From NCBI RefSeq assembly GCF_009729055.1, contig NZ_CP045484.1, positions 1,984,001-2,048,000 on the forward strand: DNA of 64,000 nucleotides, in the 5' to 3' direction. The stretch's first letter is position 1, and each line of letters begins with the position of its first letter. Source of the DNA: Sulfurisphaera ohwakuensis. GTDB taxonomy: Archaea > Thermoproteota > Thermoprotei_A > Sulfolobales > Sulfolobaceae. Positions 52,842 to 63,099 of the stretch are shown here, piece after piece. The translations under genes and the position numbers were made by a program. The notes beneath the pieces were generated by a model that was given only the letters and a program-made list of their open reading frames with translations, made no database searches and was not told where the DNA came from.

Positions 52842-53255
52842 TCACCTATATGCCTTCTGCCTCCATCTTCTTGCACTATATCTCATCCATTTTTCTGATT
52901 CTGTTTGCCTTGGATCACCAGCTAACATTGTCCTATCATATACCTTGTATATTTCTTCTAATTCCTTACTTCCAGTGAATTTCACTAGTGCTCTAGCTAA
53001 GGCCATTCTAGCAGCATCAGCTTGACCCATCACTCCTCCTCCTTCAACATAAATTTTTGCATCTATAGAAGATGATATCTTCTCACCAGCTAATAATAAT
53101 GGTTCCATAATTTTCATCCTTACTACTTCCATAGGAATTATTTCTAATGGTATATCATTTACAAATACTCTTCCCTTACCTGGAGTAAGATAACATCTAG
53201 CTCTAGCCATTTTTCTTCTAGCATAAGTAATTATAACTTGTGACTGCTGACTCAT
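52842..53255 (-). CDS. rps9: ribosomal protein uS9
   Basis: The 137-aa protein shows TYARRKMARARCYLTPGKGR, the segment VEGGGVMGQADAARMALARA and the C-terminal basic tail SARRWRQKAYR that reaches the P-site tRNA. The start overlaps the uL13 stop by 4 bases. Co-operon with uL13 is universal. Confidence 0.95.
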   Translation of the reverse strand: MSQQSQVIITYARRKMARARCYLTPGKGRVFVNDIPLEIIPMEVVRMKIMEPLLLAGEKISSSIDAKIYVEGGGVMGQADAARMALARALVKFTGSKELEEIYKVYDRTMLAGDPRQTESEKWMRYSARRWRQKAYR

Positions 53256-53692
53256 TGACTAAAACCTCCTAATAATTTCGATAATTCACCAACAGTTATA
53301 TATTTACCTTTCAATCTTTTCACATCAGCATCCTCAAATCTTATCATTTGTTTATCCTTATATTCAGCTGGAATACCTATAAAGACTATCAAATTCTTAA
53401 ACATCATTTTTCCAGATTTGTTCTTAGGTAACATACCTCTTACGGTTCTTTTTACTATATTTATGGGAGTTCTTGGTCTTTTAATTGTATTTTTTTCTGG
53501 ATTTTGGAATTTTCTTACACTAAATACTAAACTATAACCTCTTACAACTCTAGCCCTAGGCCCACTAATTATGGCTTTTTCAGCATTAACAACAACAACC
53601 CTCTTTCCTTGAATTAAGAGTTTTGCAATATGTGTAGCCATTCTTCCTAATATTTGATTTTCAGCATTGACAACAATTAATTGTTCACTCAT
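53252..53692 (-). CDS. rpl13: ribosomal protein uL13
   Basis: The 146-aa large-subunit protein has [20 protein letters not shown], the basic core [17 protein letters not shown] and the [19 protein letters not shown] tail, all characteristic. The 4-base overlaps on each side (with eL18 and uS9) show tight translational coupling. Confidence 0.95.
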   Translation of the reverse strand: MSEQLIVVNAENQILGRMATHIAKLLIQGKRVVVVNAEKAIISGPRARVVRGYSLVFSVRKFQNPEKNTIKRPRTPINIVKRTVRGMLPKNKSGKMMFKNLIVFIGIPAEYKDKQMIRFEDADVKRLKGKYITVGELSKLLGGFSQ

Positions 53693-54045
53693 CCTTTCAT
53701 CAACCTCACATTCTTAAAATCTTTTACCTCTTCAAGTGCTTTGTATAAACTTATAACTTTTCCTCCACTTTTTTCTATTTTTTCTTTAGCAGACTTAGAA
53801 AAAGATAAAGCTACTACTGTAACTGGATGATCTAAATTTCCAATCCCTAATACTTTCCCTGGAACAACTACTACATCATTTGGTTTAGTATACTTATTTA
53901 TTTTATAAATGTTAATATAAGGACGTTGTCTACTTGGTTTTTGTAGTTCTTCTGCCACCCTTTTCCATAAAGGCTTTTTCTGCTTGCTTAGTAAATCAAT
54001 GAGCTTTCTAACCATTATGTTTGTACTTCCAGTCCTTGCGACCAT
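53689..54045 (-). CDS. rpl18e: ribosomal protein eL18
   Basis: The 118-aa large-subunit protein shows [39 protein letters not shown] and [14 protein letters not shown], matching eL18. Its start lies 1 base after the Rpo3 stop. Confidence 0.95.
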   Translation of the reverse strand: MVARTGSTNIMVRKLIDLLSKQKKPLWKRVAEELQKPSRQRPYINIYKINKYTKPNDVVVVPGKVLGIGNLDHPVTVVALSFSKSAKEKIEKSGGKVISLYKALEEVKDFKNVRLMKG

Positions 54046-54046
54046 C

Positions 54047-54841
54047 TTATAGACCCTCTACCAGCTTTTTTAATTGATTAAGTTTACGTAATAAACTTTT
54101 CCCAGCCTCTATTAAAATTCTCTCTGGCTTTAAACTTCCTACAGATTCAATCTCTAAAATGTACTTATTCTCTATCGCTGAGATAAAGATATTATTTTCA
54201 CAATACTTTATACACTCCTCGCAAAGAGTACAAGCAACTTCATTTTTTACAAATAATTTTCCATTTTCCATTCCAAAAACCCCTTCTGGACAAACTTCAA
54301 AAGCCTTTTCACAATTTCCCTTAACTTCTACATGAGGATAGTGTCTTACTACAGCTATACTTACTGGACTAAATTTTATATGTTCCTTTCCATATCCAAG
54401 ACGTAATCTTGCTTCTAACGTAACTTTTTGCTTAGGACCTAATAAGACAATGGGTATATTCCCAGAAATAGGTACTATAGCTGGATCATCAGTCTTTAAA
54501 TCTCTAGAATAAACCATCACTGTCTCTCCTTCATTTGCTCCTACATCTAAATATACTCTAGCATAACAACCATCACAATTTTCCTTACATTCAGCACATT
54601 CTTCTGGTGGTCTATAATGATCTAATGCCTCATCAGAGGAAAACGGTATCATCGCTAATCTATGTGCCAGAATTTCATCATAAAGAGGACTATTATTTTC
54701 TATAAAATACACTTCATCTACAGCCATTATTGGTACATACAAAATTGAGGCTCTTCTTATTGAATTAACTAATTCTAAAGGATAATTCTCAACGATAAGC
54801 TTAAGAGAATTATTTTCTTTACTTAATAAAGAAATAGGCAT
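54047..54841 (-). CDS. rpo3: RNA polymerase subunit Rpo3 (RpoD) with ferredoxin-like domain
   Basis: The 264-aa subunit forms the assembly platform of archaeal RNA polymerase. The alpha-like N-terminal part shows [20 protein letters not shown] and [13 protein letters not shown] cysteine-rich insert, [20 protein letters not shown], then [15 protein letters not shown], forms an Fe-S ferredoxin-like domain, which Sulfolobus Rpo3 is known to carry. A second cysteine cluster [17 protein letters not shown] at ~80-96 is notable. It is seated between uS11 and eL18, as in other crenarchaea. Confidence 0.96.
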   Translation of the reverse strand: MPISLLSKENNSLKLIVENYPLELVNSIRRASILYVPIMAVDEVYFIENNSPLYDEILAHRLAMIPFSSDEALDHYRPPEECAECKENCDGCYARVYLDVGANEGETVMVYSRDLKTDDPAIVPISGNIPIVLLGPKQKVTLEARLRLGYGKEHIKFSPVSIAVVRHYPHVEVKGNCEKAFEVCPEGVFGMENGKLFVKNEVACTLCEECIKYCENNIFISAIENKYILEIESVGSLKPERILIEAGKSLLRKLNQLKKLVEGL

Positions 54842-54847
54842 AGTACG

Positions 54848-55246
54848 TCAGACTCTTCTTCCTCTTCTGCCTCCTGGCCTCCTAATACTGTCATGAGGTA
54901 TTGGTGTAACATCTTCAATCCTACCAATAATAAAACCAGCTCTTGCTAAAGCTCTTATAGCTGGTTGCGCACCAGGACCAGGTGTTTTAGAACCGTAACC
55001 ACCTTGTGCTCTAACTTTTATATGTATTGCAGATATTCCCTTATCAAATGCTTCCGTAGCGGCTTTATTTGCAGCTAACATAGCAGCGTAAGGTGATGGT
55101 TTTTCTCTGTCCGCTTTAACTACCATACCACCAGAAGCTCTAGAGATTATTTCAGCACCAGTAATATCTGTTATAGTTATTAATGTATTGTTCTGAGATG
55201 CATAAACTCTAGCTATACCCCACCTAATTTCACGCCTGCTGGACAT
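54848..55246 (-). CDS. rps11: ribosomal protein uS11
   Basis: The 132-aa protein starts [20 protein letters not shown]; a further in-frame ATG at 55255 adds three residues. It has the conserved [19 protein letters not shown] and [20 protein letters not shown] and the glycine/arginine tail [11 protein letters not shown]. It lies 6 bases before Rpo3 and overlaps uS4 by 17 bases. Confidence 0.94.
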   Translation of the reverse strand: MSSRREIRWGIARVYASQNNTLITITDITGAEIISRASGGMVVKADREKPSPYAAMLAANKAATEAFDKGISAIHIKVRAQGGYGSKTPGPGAQPAIRALARAGFIIGRIEDVTPIPHDSIRRPGGRRGRRV

Positions 55247-55763
55247 TTTCTTCACCTTGTTGAGTTGGAGGATGTTGTTTGAATGGAGAAGTTGGATAGA
55301 AGTCTATTAAATCTTCCTCTCCTCTCATAACAATATAACCTGGAGAAGTGACTCTTCTACCACCTATTGCTATGTGCCCATGTACTATAAGTTGTCTGGC
55401 TTGGTATATTGTTCTGGCAAGACCTTTCTTATAGACTATTGTCTGTAGTCTTCTTTCAAGATAATTTTCTTCATTTAATCCAAGAATATCATCTAGGGTA
55501 GCATTATCTTTCTCTATTATTCCCATTCTATATAATTTTTGAATTAACTGTTTTTCTCTTGTAGATCTCTCTGCTGGGGGTAAAGCTAACAATGACCTTG
55601 CTTGGTGCCTAAACTTTCTTATTATTGTCTGGGCTAACCATAATTCTCTTTTGTTTCTTAGCCCGTATTTACCAATAAGAACTTGCTCTTTTTCTAAGTT
55701 AATTCTTATCCAAGGATGACCTGGGCCTTCCCACTTTCTTCTGCTTTTCTTAGGATCACCCAT
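55230..55763 (-). CDS. rps4: ribosomal protein uS4
   Basis: The 177-aa primary 16S rRNA binding protein has the [20 protein letters not shown] start, [20 protein letters not shown] and an S4 RNA-binding domain ([20 protein letters not shown]). The tail is rich in Gln/Pro ([15 protein letters not shown]). It overlaps uS11 at its end and follows uS13 by 5 bases. Confidence 0.95.
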   Translation of the reverse strand: MGDPKKSRRKWEGPGHPWIRINLEKEQVLIGKYGLRNKRELWLAQTIIRKFRHQARSLLALPPAERSTREKQLIQKLYRMGIIEKDNATLDDILGLNEENYLERRLQTIVYKKGLARTIYQARQLIVHGHIAIGGRRVTSPGYIVMRGEEDLIDFYPTSPFKQHPPTQQGEENVQQA

Positions 55764-55768
55764 TTAAA

Positions 55769-56287
55769 TCACCCTTGTTTCTTTTCACCACCAGAAGAAG
55801 CTTGAGCCTTTTGCTGTTGTTGTGCAGGTTGAGCAGCTTTAGATCTTCTCACACCTACTGTAACTCCAGTTCTTCCAGTAGTCCTTGTCCTCTGTCCTCT
55901 AACCTTTAACCCTAACGAGTGTCTAACACCTCTCCAGCTCTTTATTTTCTTTTCTCTTTCTATATCATTCCTAACGTAAAATATAAGATCTGAAGTTACT
56001 AAATGCATGTCAATACCACTTTCATAATCCTTTCTTCTATTATACATCCAATTTGGCACTTCAAGTATTTTCTTATCTGTTAGATAGTTTTCAATTTTCT
56101 TTATATCCTCATCACTTAGTTCTCCTAACCTTCTATCTTTATCTAAACCAAGTTTAAAAACTATCGCCCTAGCTGTATTATATCCTATGCCTTTAACCAT
56201 TGCTAAAGCATAAGGCACTTTCATAGTTCCGTCTACATCCTGACCAAAAAGCCTGACTATGTATTTAAACTGCTGTTGCTGAGACAT
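55769..56287 (-). CDS. rps13: ribosomal protein uS13
   Basis: The 172-aa protein has [38 protein letters not shown] and [20 protein letters not shown]. The C-terminus is a low-complexity Gln/Ala tail ([20 protein letters not shown]) beyond the usual end. It is the first gene of the minus-strand ribosomal block. The upstream AIR-synthase-like gene is 26 bases away and may be in the same transcript. Confidence 0.95.
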   Translation of the reverse strand: MSQQQQFKYIVRLFGQDVDGTMKVPYALAMVKGIGYNTARAIVFKLGLDKDRRLGELSDEDIKKIENYLTDKKILEVPNWMYNRRKDYESGIDMHLVTSDLIFYVRNDIEREKKIKSWRGVRHSLGLKVRGQRTRTTGRTGVTVGVRRSKAAQPAQQQQKAQASSGGEKKQG

Positions 56288-56313
56288 TAAATATCAACTG
56301 ATACACCTAATAT

Positions 56314-57582
56314 TTAACTCCCTTTTAAAGTTTTCAACACTTTTTCCTTTTTGGCTTTTGCAATCTGAGTAGCTAATTCTAAGCTTTTCTCTATATAATC
56401 TTCAGTATAAGGAGAGTAGTTACCAATAACTTGCTTTATTGGAGTATAAGGAGATTCTCTAAACATAGGTTTTAACGGGGAATCAGTTTCATCAATTATT
56501 GGATAATCTTTATATTTTGTCACTTTCCCAATAATTTCAGCTCTTATTCCTGAAGAATTTAATTTATTCTTAACCAATTCAGGATTATCAGTAAATATCA
56601 AGATAGAATCTATAGATATACCGAAGGGATCAACTCTTAAATTCTGTAACATAGATAAGACTTTCTGATTAATAAGTGATAAAAATTTATTTTTATCAAT
56701 TTGTAATGTCACGTTATTTTCTGAAATTTCTAAAGCTGAAGCTCTAATACCTCCATTAGTTACATCCGTCATAGAATGAATAAATTCAGATAATTCATTA
56801 CTAGCGATTTTACAGCTCACTAGATCTTTTATATTTAGGGTTTCATATATTACGTCATAAAAACCATTATATATTGCAGTAGTCGTTATTGTACCTCCAC
56901 CGTTACCCTCTGTCATAATAATATATTGTCCTTCTGCTATATTTTTTCTTGAAAAATATTTATTTTTCACAATCCCTATTGCACCAACTCCTCCACTTAT
57001 TCTTTCCCCAATCACCATATCTCCCCCAATCCTTAGAGTACTGCCAGAAAGAATTGGTATGTTTAAGGCTTCGGTTACTGTAGCAACACCGGCCTCAAAA
57101 TCTAATAACATTCCTACATCACTATCATCTGACAAATGAATATCTACTATTACTCCTGCTGGTTCTGCGCCCTTTACCATTATATCCCTTAATGCAGCTT
57201 TTGTAGCATGAAAAGCGGCTAAGAATGGAAAATAAGCTAACCTAGAGTGAATACCATCTACTGATGCTATTATTCCCTTATTTATTCTAGCATCTTCATA
57301 TCCTTCTAAATTTGCAATTTCTAAAATTTTATTGTGTATAATATGATCTCCTATTCCTCTGGAACCTAATCCAGCTTCACCAGCCTTAATATTTGTTCTT
57401 GGAAATTCAAAAAATTCTCCCTTTATATTTATTGATTTTTCTACTTCTTTAATTATAGCCTCAACAATTTTTTCTTTCAAAGGATAATTTTTGCCTTTAT
57501 AAAATTCTATTTCCTCTATGAGTTTACGTCTAATTTCATCCTTATCTGGGTAAAGTTTTCTTGCTATTCCTTCTAAATCCAT
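56314..57582 (-). CDS. AIR synthase-related (PurM/SelD/HypE-fold) ATP-binding enzyme
   Basis: The 422-aa protein belongs to the PurM-like superfamily. An N-terminal helical extension (~1-65) precedes GLGSRGIGDHIIHNKILEIA, then the AIRS core with IIASVDGIH, ATKAALRDIMVKGAEPAGVI, GDMVIGERISGGVGAIGIVK and TEGNGGGTITTTAIY, and MTDVTNGGIRASALEI in the C-terminal domain. Such proteins activate substrates with ATP, but the reaction here is unknown; it is not the purine PurM itself. It lies 27 bases divergent from YjbQ. Confidence 0.82.
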   Translation of the reverse strand: MDLEGIARKLYPDKDEIRRKLIEEIEFYKGKNYPLKEKIVEAIIKEVEKSINIKGEFFEFPRTNIKAGEAGLGSRGIGDHIIHNKILEIANLEGYEDARINKGIIASVDGIHSRLAYFPFLAAFHATKAALRDIMVKGAEPAGVIVDIHLSDDSDVGMLLDFEAGVATVTEALNIPILSGSTLRIGGDMVIGERISGGVGAIGIVKNKYFSRKNIAEGQYIIMTEGNGGGTITTTAIYNGFYDVIYETLNIKDLVSCKIASNELSEFIHSMTDVTNGGIRASALEISENNVTLQIDKNKFLSLINQKVLSMLQNLRVDPFGISIDSILIFTDNPELVKNKLNSSGIRAEIIGKVTKYKDYPIIDETDSPLKPMFRESPYTPIKQVIGNYSPYTEDYIEKSLELATQIAKAKKEKVLKTLKGS

Positions 57583-57609
57583 ATATTCTAGTTAGTTAAA
57601 TATTAGCTT

Positions 57610-58014
57610 ATGAAGATAATTTCAAAAGAATTCACTGTAAAAACGAGAAGTAGATTTGATAGCATAGACATAACTGAACAAGTAAGTGAAGCTATAAAGG
57701 GAATAAATAATGGGATTGCTCATGTAATAGTTAAACATACTACTTGTGCTATAATAATTAATGAAGCTGAAAGCGGGTTAATGAAAGATTTCTTGAACTG
57801 GGCTAAGAAATTAGTTCCACCAGATGGTGAATTTGAACATAATATTATAGATAATAATGGACATGCTCATGTAATTTCAGCAATAATTGGAAATTCTAGA
57901 GTAGTGCCTATTATAGAAGGAAAATTAGATCTAGGGACTTGGCAAAGAATAATTTTACTCGAATTTGATGGACCTAGAACTAGGACAGTATTAGTGAAAA
58001 GTATGGGAGAATAA
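57610..58014 (+). CDS. YjbQ/UPF0047 family protein
   Basis: The 134-aa protein has DITEQVSEAIKGINNGIAHV, IVKHTTCAIIINEAESGLM, NNGHAHVISAIIGNSRVVPI and LGTWQRIILLEFDGPR, the full family signature with the metal-site histidines. The family is annotated as secondary thiamine-phosphate synthase, though physiological function is uncertain. It leads a plus-strand set with the small unknown gene and tyrS. Confidence 0.92.
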   Translation: MKIISKEFTVKTRSRFDSIDITEQVSEAIKGINNGIAHVIVKHTTCAIIINEAESGLMKDFLNWAKKLVPPDGEFEHNIIDNNGHAHVISAIIGNSRVVPIIEGKLDLGTWQRIILLEFDGPRTRTVLVKSMGE

Positions 58015-58056
58015 TAGCTTTTTTACCACTTTTTTATTAATTATCTCTGATATTCC

Positions 58057-58374
58057 ATGCCACCTGGGTTTTTCTCTATACTTGATAAGATTCAGTATTG
58101 TTATACTTCTGAATGCATAGAAAAAGTAGTTAATGAATATCTCTTTTCACTAATAAAAGAAAGTGGTAGTAGTAATAATATAAAGCTATTTAACGATGAT
58201 GATTCCGTAACAGAAAATGAATTCTTTAATTATTATAAATTTAGTGAGGCATTACTAGAAAAAGCTATTGAAAATGACATTGATCTCTCGATTATTATAA
58301 ATGATCTTGAAGGAAAACTTGGTAAGACTCATCCAATTGTTGTTCTTTTAAAACAGTTCCTAATTGAGGAATAG
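58057..58374 (+). CDS. unidentified small acidic helical protein
   Basis: The 105-aa protein starts MPPGFFSILDKIQYCYTSEC and is largely helical and acidic (FNDDDSVTENEFFNYYKFSE, then IDLSIIINDLEGKLGKTHPI). No family is recognised. The conserved-looking context (YjbQ before, TyrRS 29 bases after) suggests a real Sulfolobales gene of unknown role. Confidence 0.65.
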   Translation: MPPGFFSILDKIQYCYTSECIEKVVNEYLFSLIKESGSSNNIKLFNDDDSVTENEFFNYYKFSEALLEKAIENDIDLSIIINDLEGKLGKTHPIVVLLKQFLIEE

Positions 58375-58403
58375 AATTTTTTATTGCTTTTGCCTCTTTA
58401 ACT

Positions 58404-59498
58404 TTGGGGATACTTACTTTGAATGTAGAGGAAAAAATTAAAATTATATCAAAAAACACAGCAGAGATAGTAACTATAGATGAGTTGAGAAAAAAGCTTG
58501 AGGAGAATCAAAAATTAAAGGGATATATAGGCTTTGAGCCTAGTGGGTTATTTCATATAGGCTGGTTAATTTGGGCACAGAAGTTAAAGGACTTAGTTGA
58601 TGTTGGAGTAGATATGTCTATATTAGTAGCTACATGGCATGCTTGGATAAATGATAAACTTGGCGGGAATCTAGATAAGATTAAACTTGCTGGGCAATAT
58701 GCTATTGAAGTTCTTAATGCTTACGGCGTTGATATGTCTAAAGTTAAAGTTGTTTATGCTGAAGACTTAGTTAAAGATAGTAATTACTGGGCTTTAGTAA
58801 TAAGAATTGCAAAAAATACTAGTTTAGCTAGAATGAAAAGAGCTTTAACCATAATGGGAAGAAAAGCTGAAGAAGCTGAACTGGATACTTCAAAACTAAT
58901 TTATCCGGCAATGCAAGTTGCTGATATCTTATATCAAGATCTCGATATAGCATTAGGTGGAACTGATCAAAGAAAGGCTCATATGTTAGCTAGAGATGTG
59001 TCTGACAAATTAGGCAAAAAGAAAGTAATTGCAATACATACACCCCTACTTATAGGATTACAAGGGGGGCAGAGGATGGAAGGCGTTGAAGAAGACGATT
59101 ACTTAGCTAGTGTAAAGATGAGTAAATCCAAACCAGAGACTGCTATATTTGTACATGATCCACCAGAAGTCGTTGAAGCAAAATTAAGAAGTGCTTATTG
59201 CCCAAAAGGAGTTGTAATTGATAATCCAGTTCTACAAATAAACAAGTATATAATATTCGCTAAAGATAATGCTACATTAAAAGTAGAAAGGGATATTAAA
59301 TATGGTGGAGATATAGAATTTAAATCGTATGAAGAACTTGAAAAAATATATTCAGAAGGAAAATTACACCCATTAGACTTAAAGCTTGCTACAGCGAGAA
59401 AATTAAATGAAATATTAGACCCAATAAGGAAAAAATTAGAATCAAAAACCGAATTCACGCTTCTCGTAGAAGAACTTGAAAAAGGAGTAACAAGGTGA
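58404..59498 (+). CDS. tyrS: tyrosyl-tRNA synthetase
   Basis: The 364-aa class I synthetase has the HIGH-like motif in GLFHIGWLIWAQKL (~residues 50-60), the Tyr-binding LATWHAWINDKLGG, YPAMQVADILYQDLDIALGG with Asp for tyrosine recognition, and the KMSKS loop VKMSKSKPETAIF. The shape is that of the archaeal/eukaryotic TyrRS. A TTG codon (58404) is the probable start; another TTG at 58419 also fits. dnaG starts 4 bases after its stop. Confidence 0.92.
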   Translation: MGILTLNVEEKIKIISKNTAEIVTIDELRKKLEENQKLKGYIGFEPSGLFHIGWLIWAQKLKDLVDVGVDMSILVATWHAWINDKLGGNLDKIKLAGQYAIEVLNAYGVDMSKVKVVYAEDLVKDSNYWALVIRIAKNTSLARMKRALTIMGRKAEEAELDTSKLIYPAMQVADILYQDLDIALGGTDQRKAHMLARDVSDKLGKKKVIAIHTPLLIGLQGGQRMEGVEEDDYLASVKMSKSKPETAIFVHDPPEVVEAKLRSAYCPKGVVIDNPVLQINKYIIFAKDNATLKVERDIKYGGDIEFKSYEELEKIYSEGKLHPLDLKLATARKLNEILDPIRKKLESKTEFTLLVEELEKGVTR

Positions 59499-59502
59499 AA
59501 AA

Positions 59503-60729
59503 ATGAAATATAATATAGTCTTAAAATTTGAAGTAGAAGGAATAGTAGACAAACCGGATGTAATAGGAGCAATATTCGGACAAACAGAAAACTTATTTGG
59601 AGAAGAATTTGACTTAAGAGAATTACAAGATAAGGGAAGACTTGGAAGAATTTACGTTAACATAAATACTAGTAAAAACAAGACAGAAGGAGAGATAATA
59701 ATACCATCTAACTTAGACCGAATAGAAACAGCATTAATAGCAGCAATGGTAGAAAATGTAGATAAAGTAGGTCCATATAATGCAAGATTTAAGCTCGTCG
59801 AAATCCAGGATATAAGAGAAGAAAAAATAAAGAAAATTATTGATAGAGCTAAAGAGATTTTAGGTACATGGACGAAAGAAAAGACATTAGATATTAAAGA
59901 GGTAATTTACGAAATATCATCAGCTGTTAAGGCAGGAGAGATAATAGAATATGGTCCAGACAGATTACCTGCAGGACCAGATGTAGATAAGGATCCAGAG
60001 TTAATAATCGTAGAAGGAAGAGCTGATGTCATTAATCTATTAAGATATGGATACAAGAATGTAATAGCAATAGAAGGAGCCACTGGAAAGATACCCCAAA
60101 CTATAATAGATCTTGCTAAGCAAAAGAAGACTGTTATAGCGTTTCTTGATGGAGATCATGGCGGAGATTTAATACTTAAGGAACTTTTGGCAAATAATGT
60201 AAAAATTGATTATGTTGCTAGAGCTCCTACAGGTAAAGAAGTCGAAGAATTAACTGGAAAGGAGATAAACAAATCATTAGCAAATATGATGACTGTAGCA
60301 CAATATATGAAGAAACAGCAAGAAGCTCAACAAGCATTAAAAGAAGCATTAGCACCTGAAAGCCAACCTCCAATAGTTGTTTCAAAACCAACTACTCCCG
60401 AGCAAATAAAAGAGATAACAATTAAGATACCGCAAAATATTATTGAAGAGATTAAAAAATTACCTGGAACATTAGAAGGAATAATGTTTGATGAAAATTG
60501 GAATCCCATAGAGAGGATCCAAGTAAGAGATATTGTACAAAGACTTGAGAATTTAACTGATAATCAAAATATTAGTTATATAATATTTGATGGTGTTATA
60601 ACTCAGCGTTTATTAGATTTAGCTTCAGCAAAGAATATTAAACTCTTAGTAGGAGCAAGAATAGGAGGAATATCGAAAAGACCTAAAAACGTAGAAATCT
60701 TAACTATGGCAGACTTATTTACTTCTTAA
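59503..60729 (+). CDS. dnaG: archaeal DnaG primase-like / exosome protein
   Basis: The 408-aa protein has an N-terminal domain with KVGPYNARFKLVEIQDIREE, a TOPRIM domain with LIIVEGRADVINLLRYGYKN (catalytic Glu ~171) and VIAFLDGDHGGDLI (acidic pair ~215-222), and a C-terminal RNA-binding region. Archaeal DnaG is a subunit of the RNA exosome and also shows primase activity. It lies directly after tyrS. The 3' end overlaps the PolB3 gene tail to tail by 11 bases. Confidence 0.93.
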   Translation: MKYNIVLKFEVEGIVDKPDVIGAIFGQTENLFGEEFDLRELQDKGRLGRIYVNINTSKNKTEGEIIIPSNLDRIETALIAAMVENVDKVGPYNARFKLVEIQDIREEKIKKIIDRAKEILGTWTKEKTLDIKEVIYEISSAVKAGEIIEYGPDRLPAGPDVDKDPELIIVEGRADVINLLRYGYKNVIAIEGATGKIPQTIIDLAKQKKTVIAFLDGDHGGDLILKELLANNVKIDYVARAPTGKEVEELTGKEINKSLANMMTVAQYMKKQQEAQQALKEALAPESQPPIVVSKPTTPEQIKEITIKIPQNIIEEIKKLPGTLEGIMFDENWNPIERIQVRDIVQRLENLTDNQNISYIIFDGVITQRLLDLASAKNIKLLVGARIGGISKRPKNVEILTMADLFTS

Positions 60730-63064
60730 AGAAACTCAAAATATCTACGCCACCAGTTTTAAGTGAACTTTCTTTTACTCCAAACCCTTCCAAAATTCTT
60801 AATGCAACTGGTATTATTTGTTTATCTATATAATATTCTACGTCAATCTTGTTTTTCTCTTTAACCAAAAAGTATGGCTCAGCTTTATCAGAAATTTTTC
60901 CAGATCCCTTTACAATAACGTAACCTATCTTAACACCTTTAGACACTAAATATCCAGCCTTTGCCGCTTTTTTAGCTGCAACTACATGAGGGGCTGTAAC
61001 ATCATATTCATCTAAGTTTTTATCGATTGTCTTCCATATTATTAAATCCTCTATTCTAAAGTTATACCTTCTTAAATCAAATATGACTGATTTAACATAT
61101 TTTATTGCATCCTCAACCTTTCCAGATTTAAGAATTAGCTCAATTACATTAGTTTGAACTTGCTTAGCTAAATCACACCAGTCTCCTCTAACAGCCTCAA
61201 ACCCGACAATATCTATCTTACCATCTTCAGTTAATCCAGCATAGCGTTTCTTATTCTCAGTAAAGAATACCCTTTTATATATTTTATCTATTTTAATTTC
61301 TAATCCGAATTTGGAAGATATTTCTGTTATTAATGAATTAATATCCCCTCCTCCCTTAACAAAAATAGAATCAGTATCGCCATATATTACTGTAAAACCT
61401 TTTTCTTTAGCAATTTTTGCTGAGTCAGATATTATTTGTCTTCCCCAGGCCGTAACAGCTTCCGCACCCTCTTTACTGTACCATCTTGCACCTAACCAAC
61501 CCATATAACCATAAAAGGCATTTGCCATTACTTTTAGAGCTCTTTGCCTCGCATCCAATACTCTCTTGTCATATTCATCTATTGTTTTCTCCATTAACTT
61601 CTTTACTTCCTTCCTCTCTTGTATTAGTTTTTCAAGTACATTTTTATATAACCCAGGAGGTTCTTTTCTAAATTTATGTCCTACTGGAGAGACCCAGCAA
61701 TTTTCACATTCTCCCTTTACTAGAGTATCAGGACCAATGTTATATTTTATCATAATTGAGGGATACATTGAAGAGAAATCCAATACGTAAACCTCTTCAT
61801 GAATTCCTGGTAATGGTGAAATTACTAGACCTCCTTCATAACTTTCATATTCTCTCTCCTCTTTATTTGGGATAAGTTCATTATATTTATACGCCTCTCT
61901 CATTAATAGCCACTCAACTCTATGACCAACACTAGCCATGGAAAGTTGATCTAATGGTAATCCGCTAATTCTGGTTAGTTCAATCCCAAAGGGTATGAAT
62001 ACTTCTCCTAAAAGATACGCGGATTTTGCATCATCTAAGTTATATTTAAGTAGAATATCTCGTTTCTTCTCATCATCCCAATACTTCGGAATATCATACC
62101 ATTCCACAATTGTTCTTTTCTCCTTAGGTAATACACCTAAATAGTCTGCTATATTTTCAAGAGTTTTAACTTTTACTTCTTGTATAGATTGGGCAAAACC
62201 ATATAGATCAACATTTAACCTCCCAGTTATTGAGTAATGCCCATAAACTCCTTGAGATGGTTCACCGTTAACTCTCCTTCCTACATCTAATCTAATTCCT
62301 CTTATATTTGCCCTTTCTAGTAAATAGGGCCAATCAAAATTGTTTATATTATATCCTACAATAATGTCAGGATCATAGGTTTGTACAAAATTAATAAATT
62401 CACGTATAGCCCTTAAATCATCATACTTATCAGCTAAAAATTGCTTACCTCCTTCTTTTGTCCACACTCCAATTATTATAACAGGATCTCTCCTTGGATT
62501 AGGAGAACCGTATTTATTATAAACCTCAATATCAAAAGCCAAAACTTTAAGCTCTGGTATTTTATCTTCATAGAGCTTATTTATTTTCTTTAATTCATAA
62601 ACTTTCTTGACTCTAAAATTATTCTCTTTTATTTCTTCTACTTCAGCCTCAATCCAATAAAAAGGCTTTAGATTATTGTCTATCGAATATCTCATATAAA
62701 AGCGAATATCTGCCTCTAAAACACTCTTTACTCCTTTTATTTTCGCTACCTCATCTCTATACACTCTTACATAAGCTGGAATTACTGTTTCTATTTTTAA
62801 AACCTTTACAGGTGAGCCAAAGTATTTCTTTTCTTCTACGTCTATTGAAGTAATCGGCGAGTATGGTTTACTAAGTTTTAATATTTCCTTTCTGATTTCA
62901 TCAATGTTATAGCTATCATCTACCAACGCATAGAAATATGGACGGAATTTTTTCTCTAATAATACAACCCTATTACCCTCTTTATCAATAACCCAAATAT
63001 AAATAACGGGTTTATTTTCAACTACATCATATGAGAAGTCAAGTATAAAGAAATTATCAATCAT
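60719..63064 (-). CDS. polB3: family B DNA polymerase, PolB3 type
   Basis: The 781-aa polymerase has three exonuclease motifs: FDIEVY (~175), VGYNINNFDWPYL and YNLDDAKSAYL. The polymerase motifs are A FSSMYPSIMIKYNIGP (~427), B QRALKVMANAFYGYMGWLG, and C YGDTDSIF (~558). Length and neighbourhood match Sulfolobus Dpo3 (PolB3), a secondary replicative or repair polymerase. All catalytic aspartates appear intact, so both polymerase and proofreading are expected. It overlaps the dnaG 3' end by 11 bases. Confidence 0.94.
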   Translation of the reverse strand: MIDNFFILDFSYDVVENKPVIYIWVIDKEGNRVVLLEKKFRPYFYALVDDSYNIDEIRKEILKLSKPYSPITSIDVEEKKYFGSPVKVLKIETVIPAYVRVYRDEVAKIKGVKSVLEADIRFYMRYSIDNNLKPFYWIEAEVEEIKENNFRVKKVYELKKINKLYEDKIPELKVLAFDIEVYNKYGSPNPRRDPVIIIGVWTKEGGKQFLADKYDDLRAIREFINFVQTYDPDIIVGYNINNFDWPYLLERANIRGIRLDVGRRVNGEPSQGVYGHYSITGRLNVDLYGFAQSIQEVKVKTLENIADYLGVLPKEKRTIVEWYDIPKYWDDEKKRDILLKYNLDDAKSAYLLGEVFIPFGIELTRISGLPLDQLSMASVGHRVEWLLMREAYKYNELIPNKEEREYESYEGGLVISPLPGIHEEVYVLDFSSMYPSIMIKYNIGPDTLVKGECENCWVSPVGHKFRKEPPGLYKNVLEKLIQERKEVKKLMEKTIDEYDKRVLDARQRALKVMANAFYGYMGWLGARWYSKEGAEAVTAWGRQIISDSAKIAKEKGFTVIYGDTDSIFVKGGGDINSLITEISSKFGLEIKIDKIYKRVFFTENKKRYAGLTEDGKIDIVGFEAVRGDWCDLAKQVQTNVIELILKSGKVEDAIKYVKSVIFDLRRYNFRIEDLIIWKTIDKNLDEYDVTAPHVVAAKKAAKAGYLVSKGVKIGYVIVKGSGKISDKAEPYFLVKEKNKIDVEYYIDKQIIPVALRILEGFGVKESSLKTGGVDILSFFKK

Positions 63065-63099
63065 AAATAATTAGTATATAAGATAAGATTTATTTTTAA

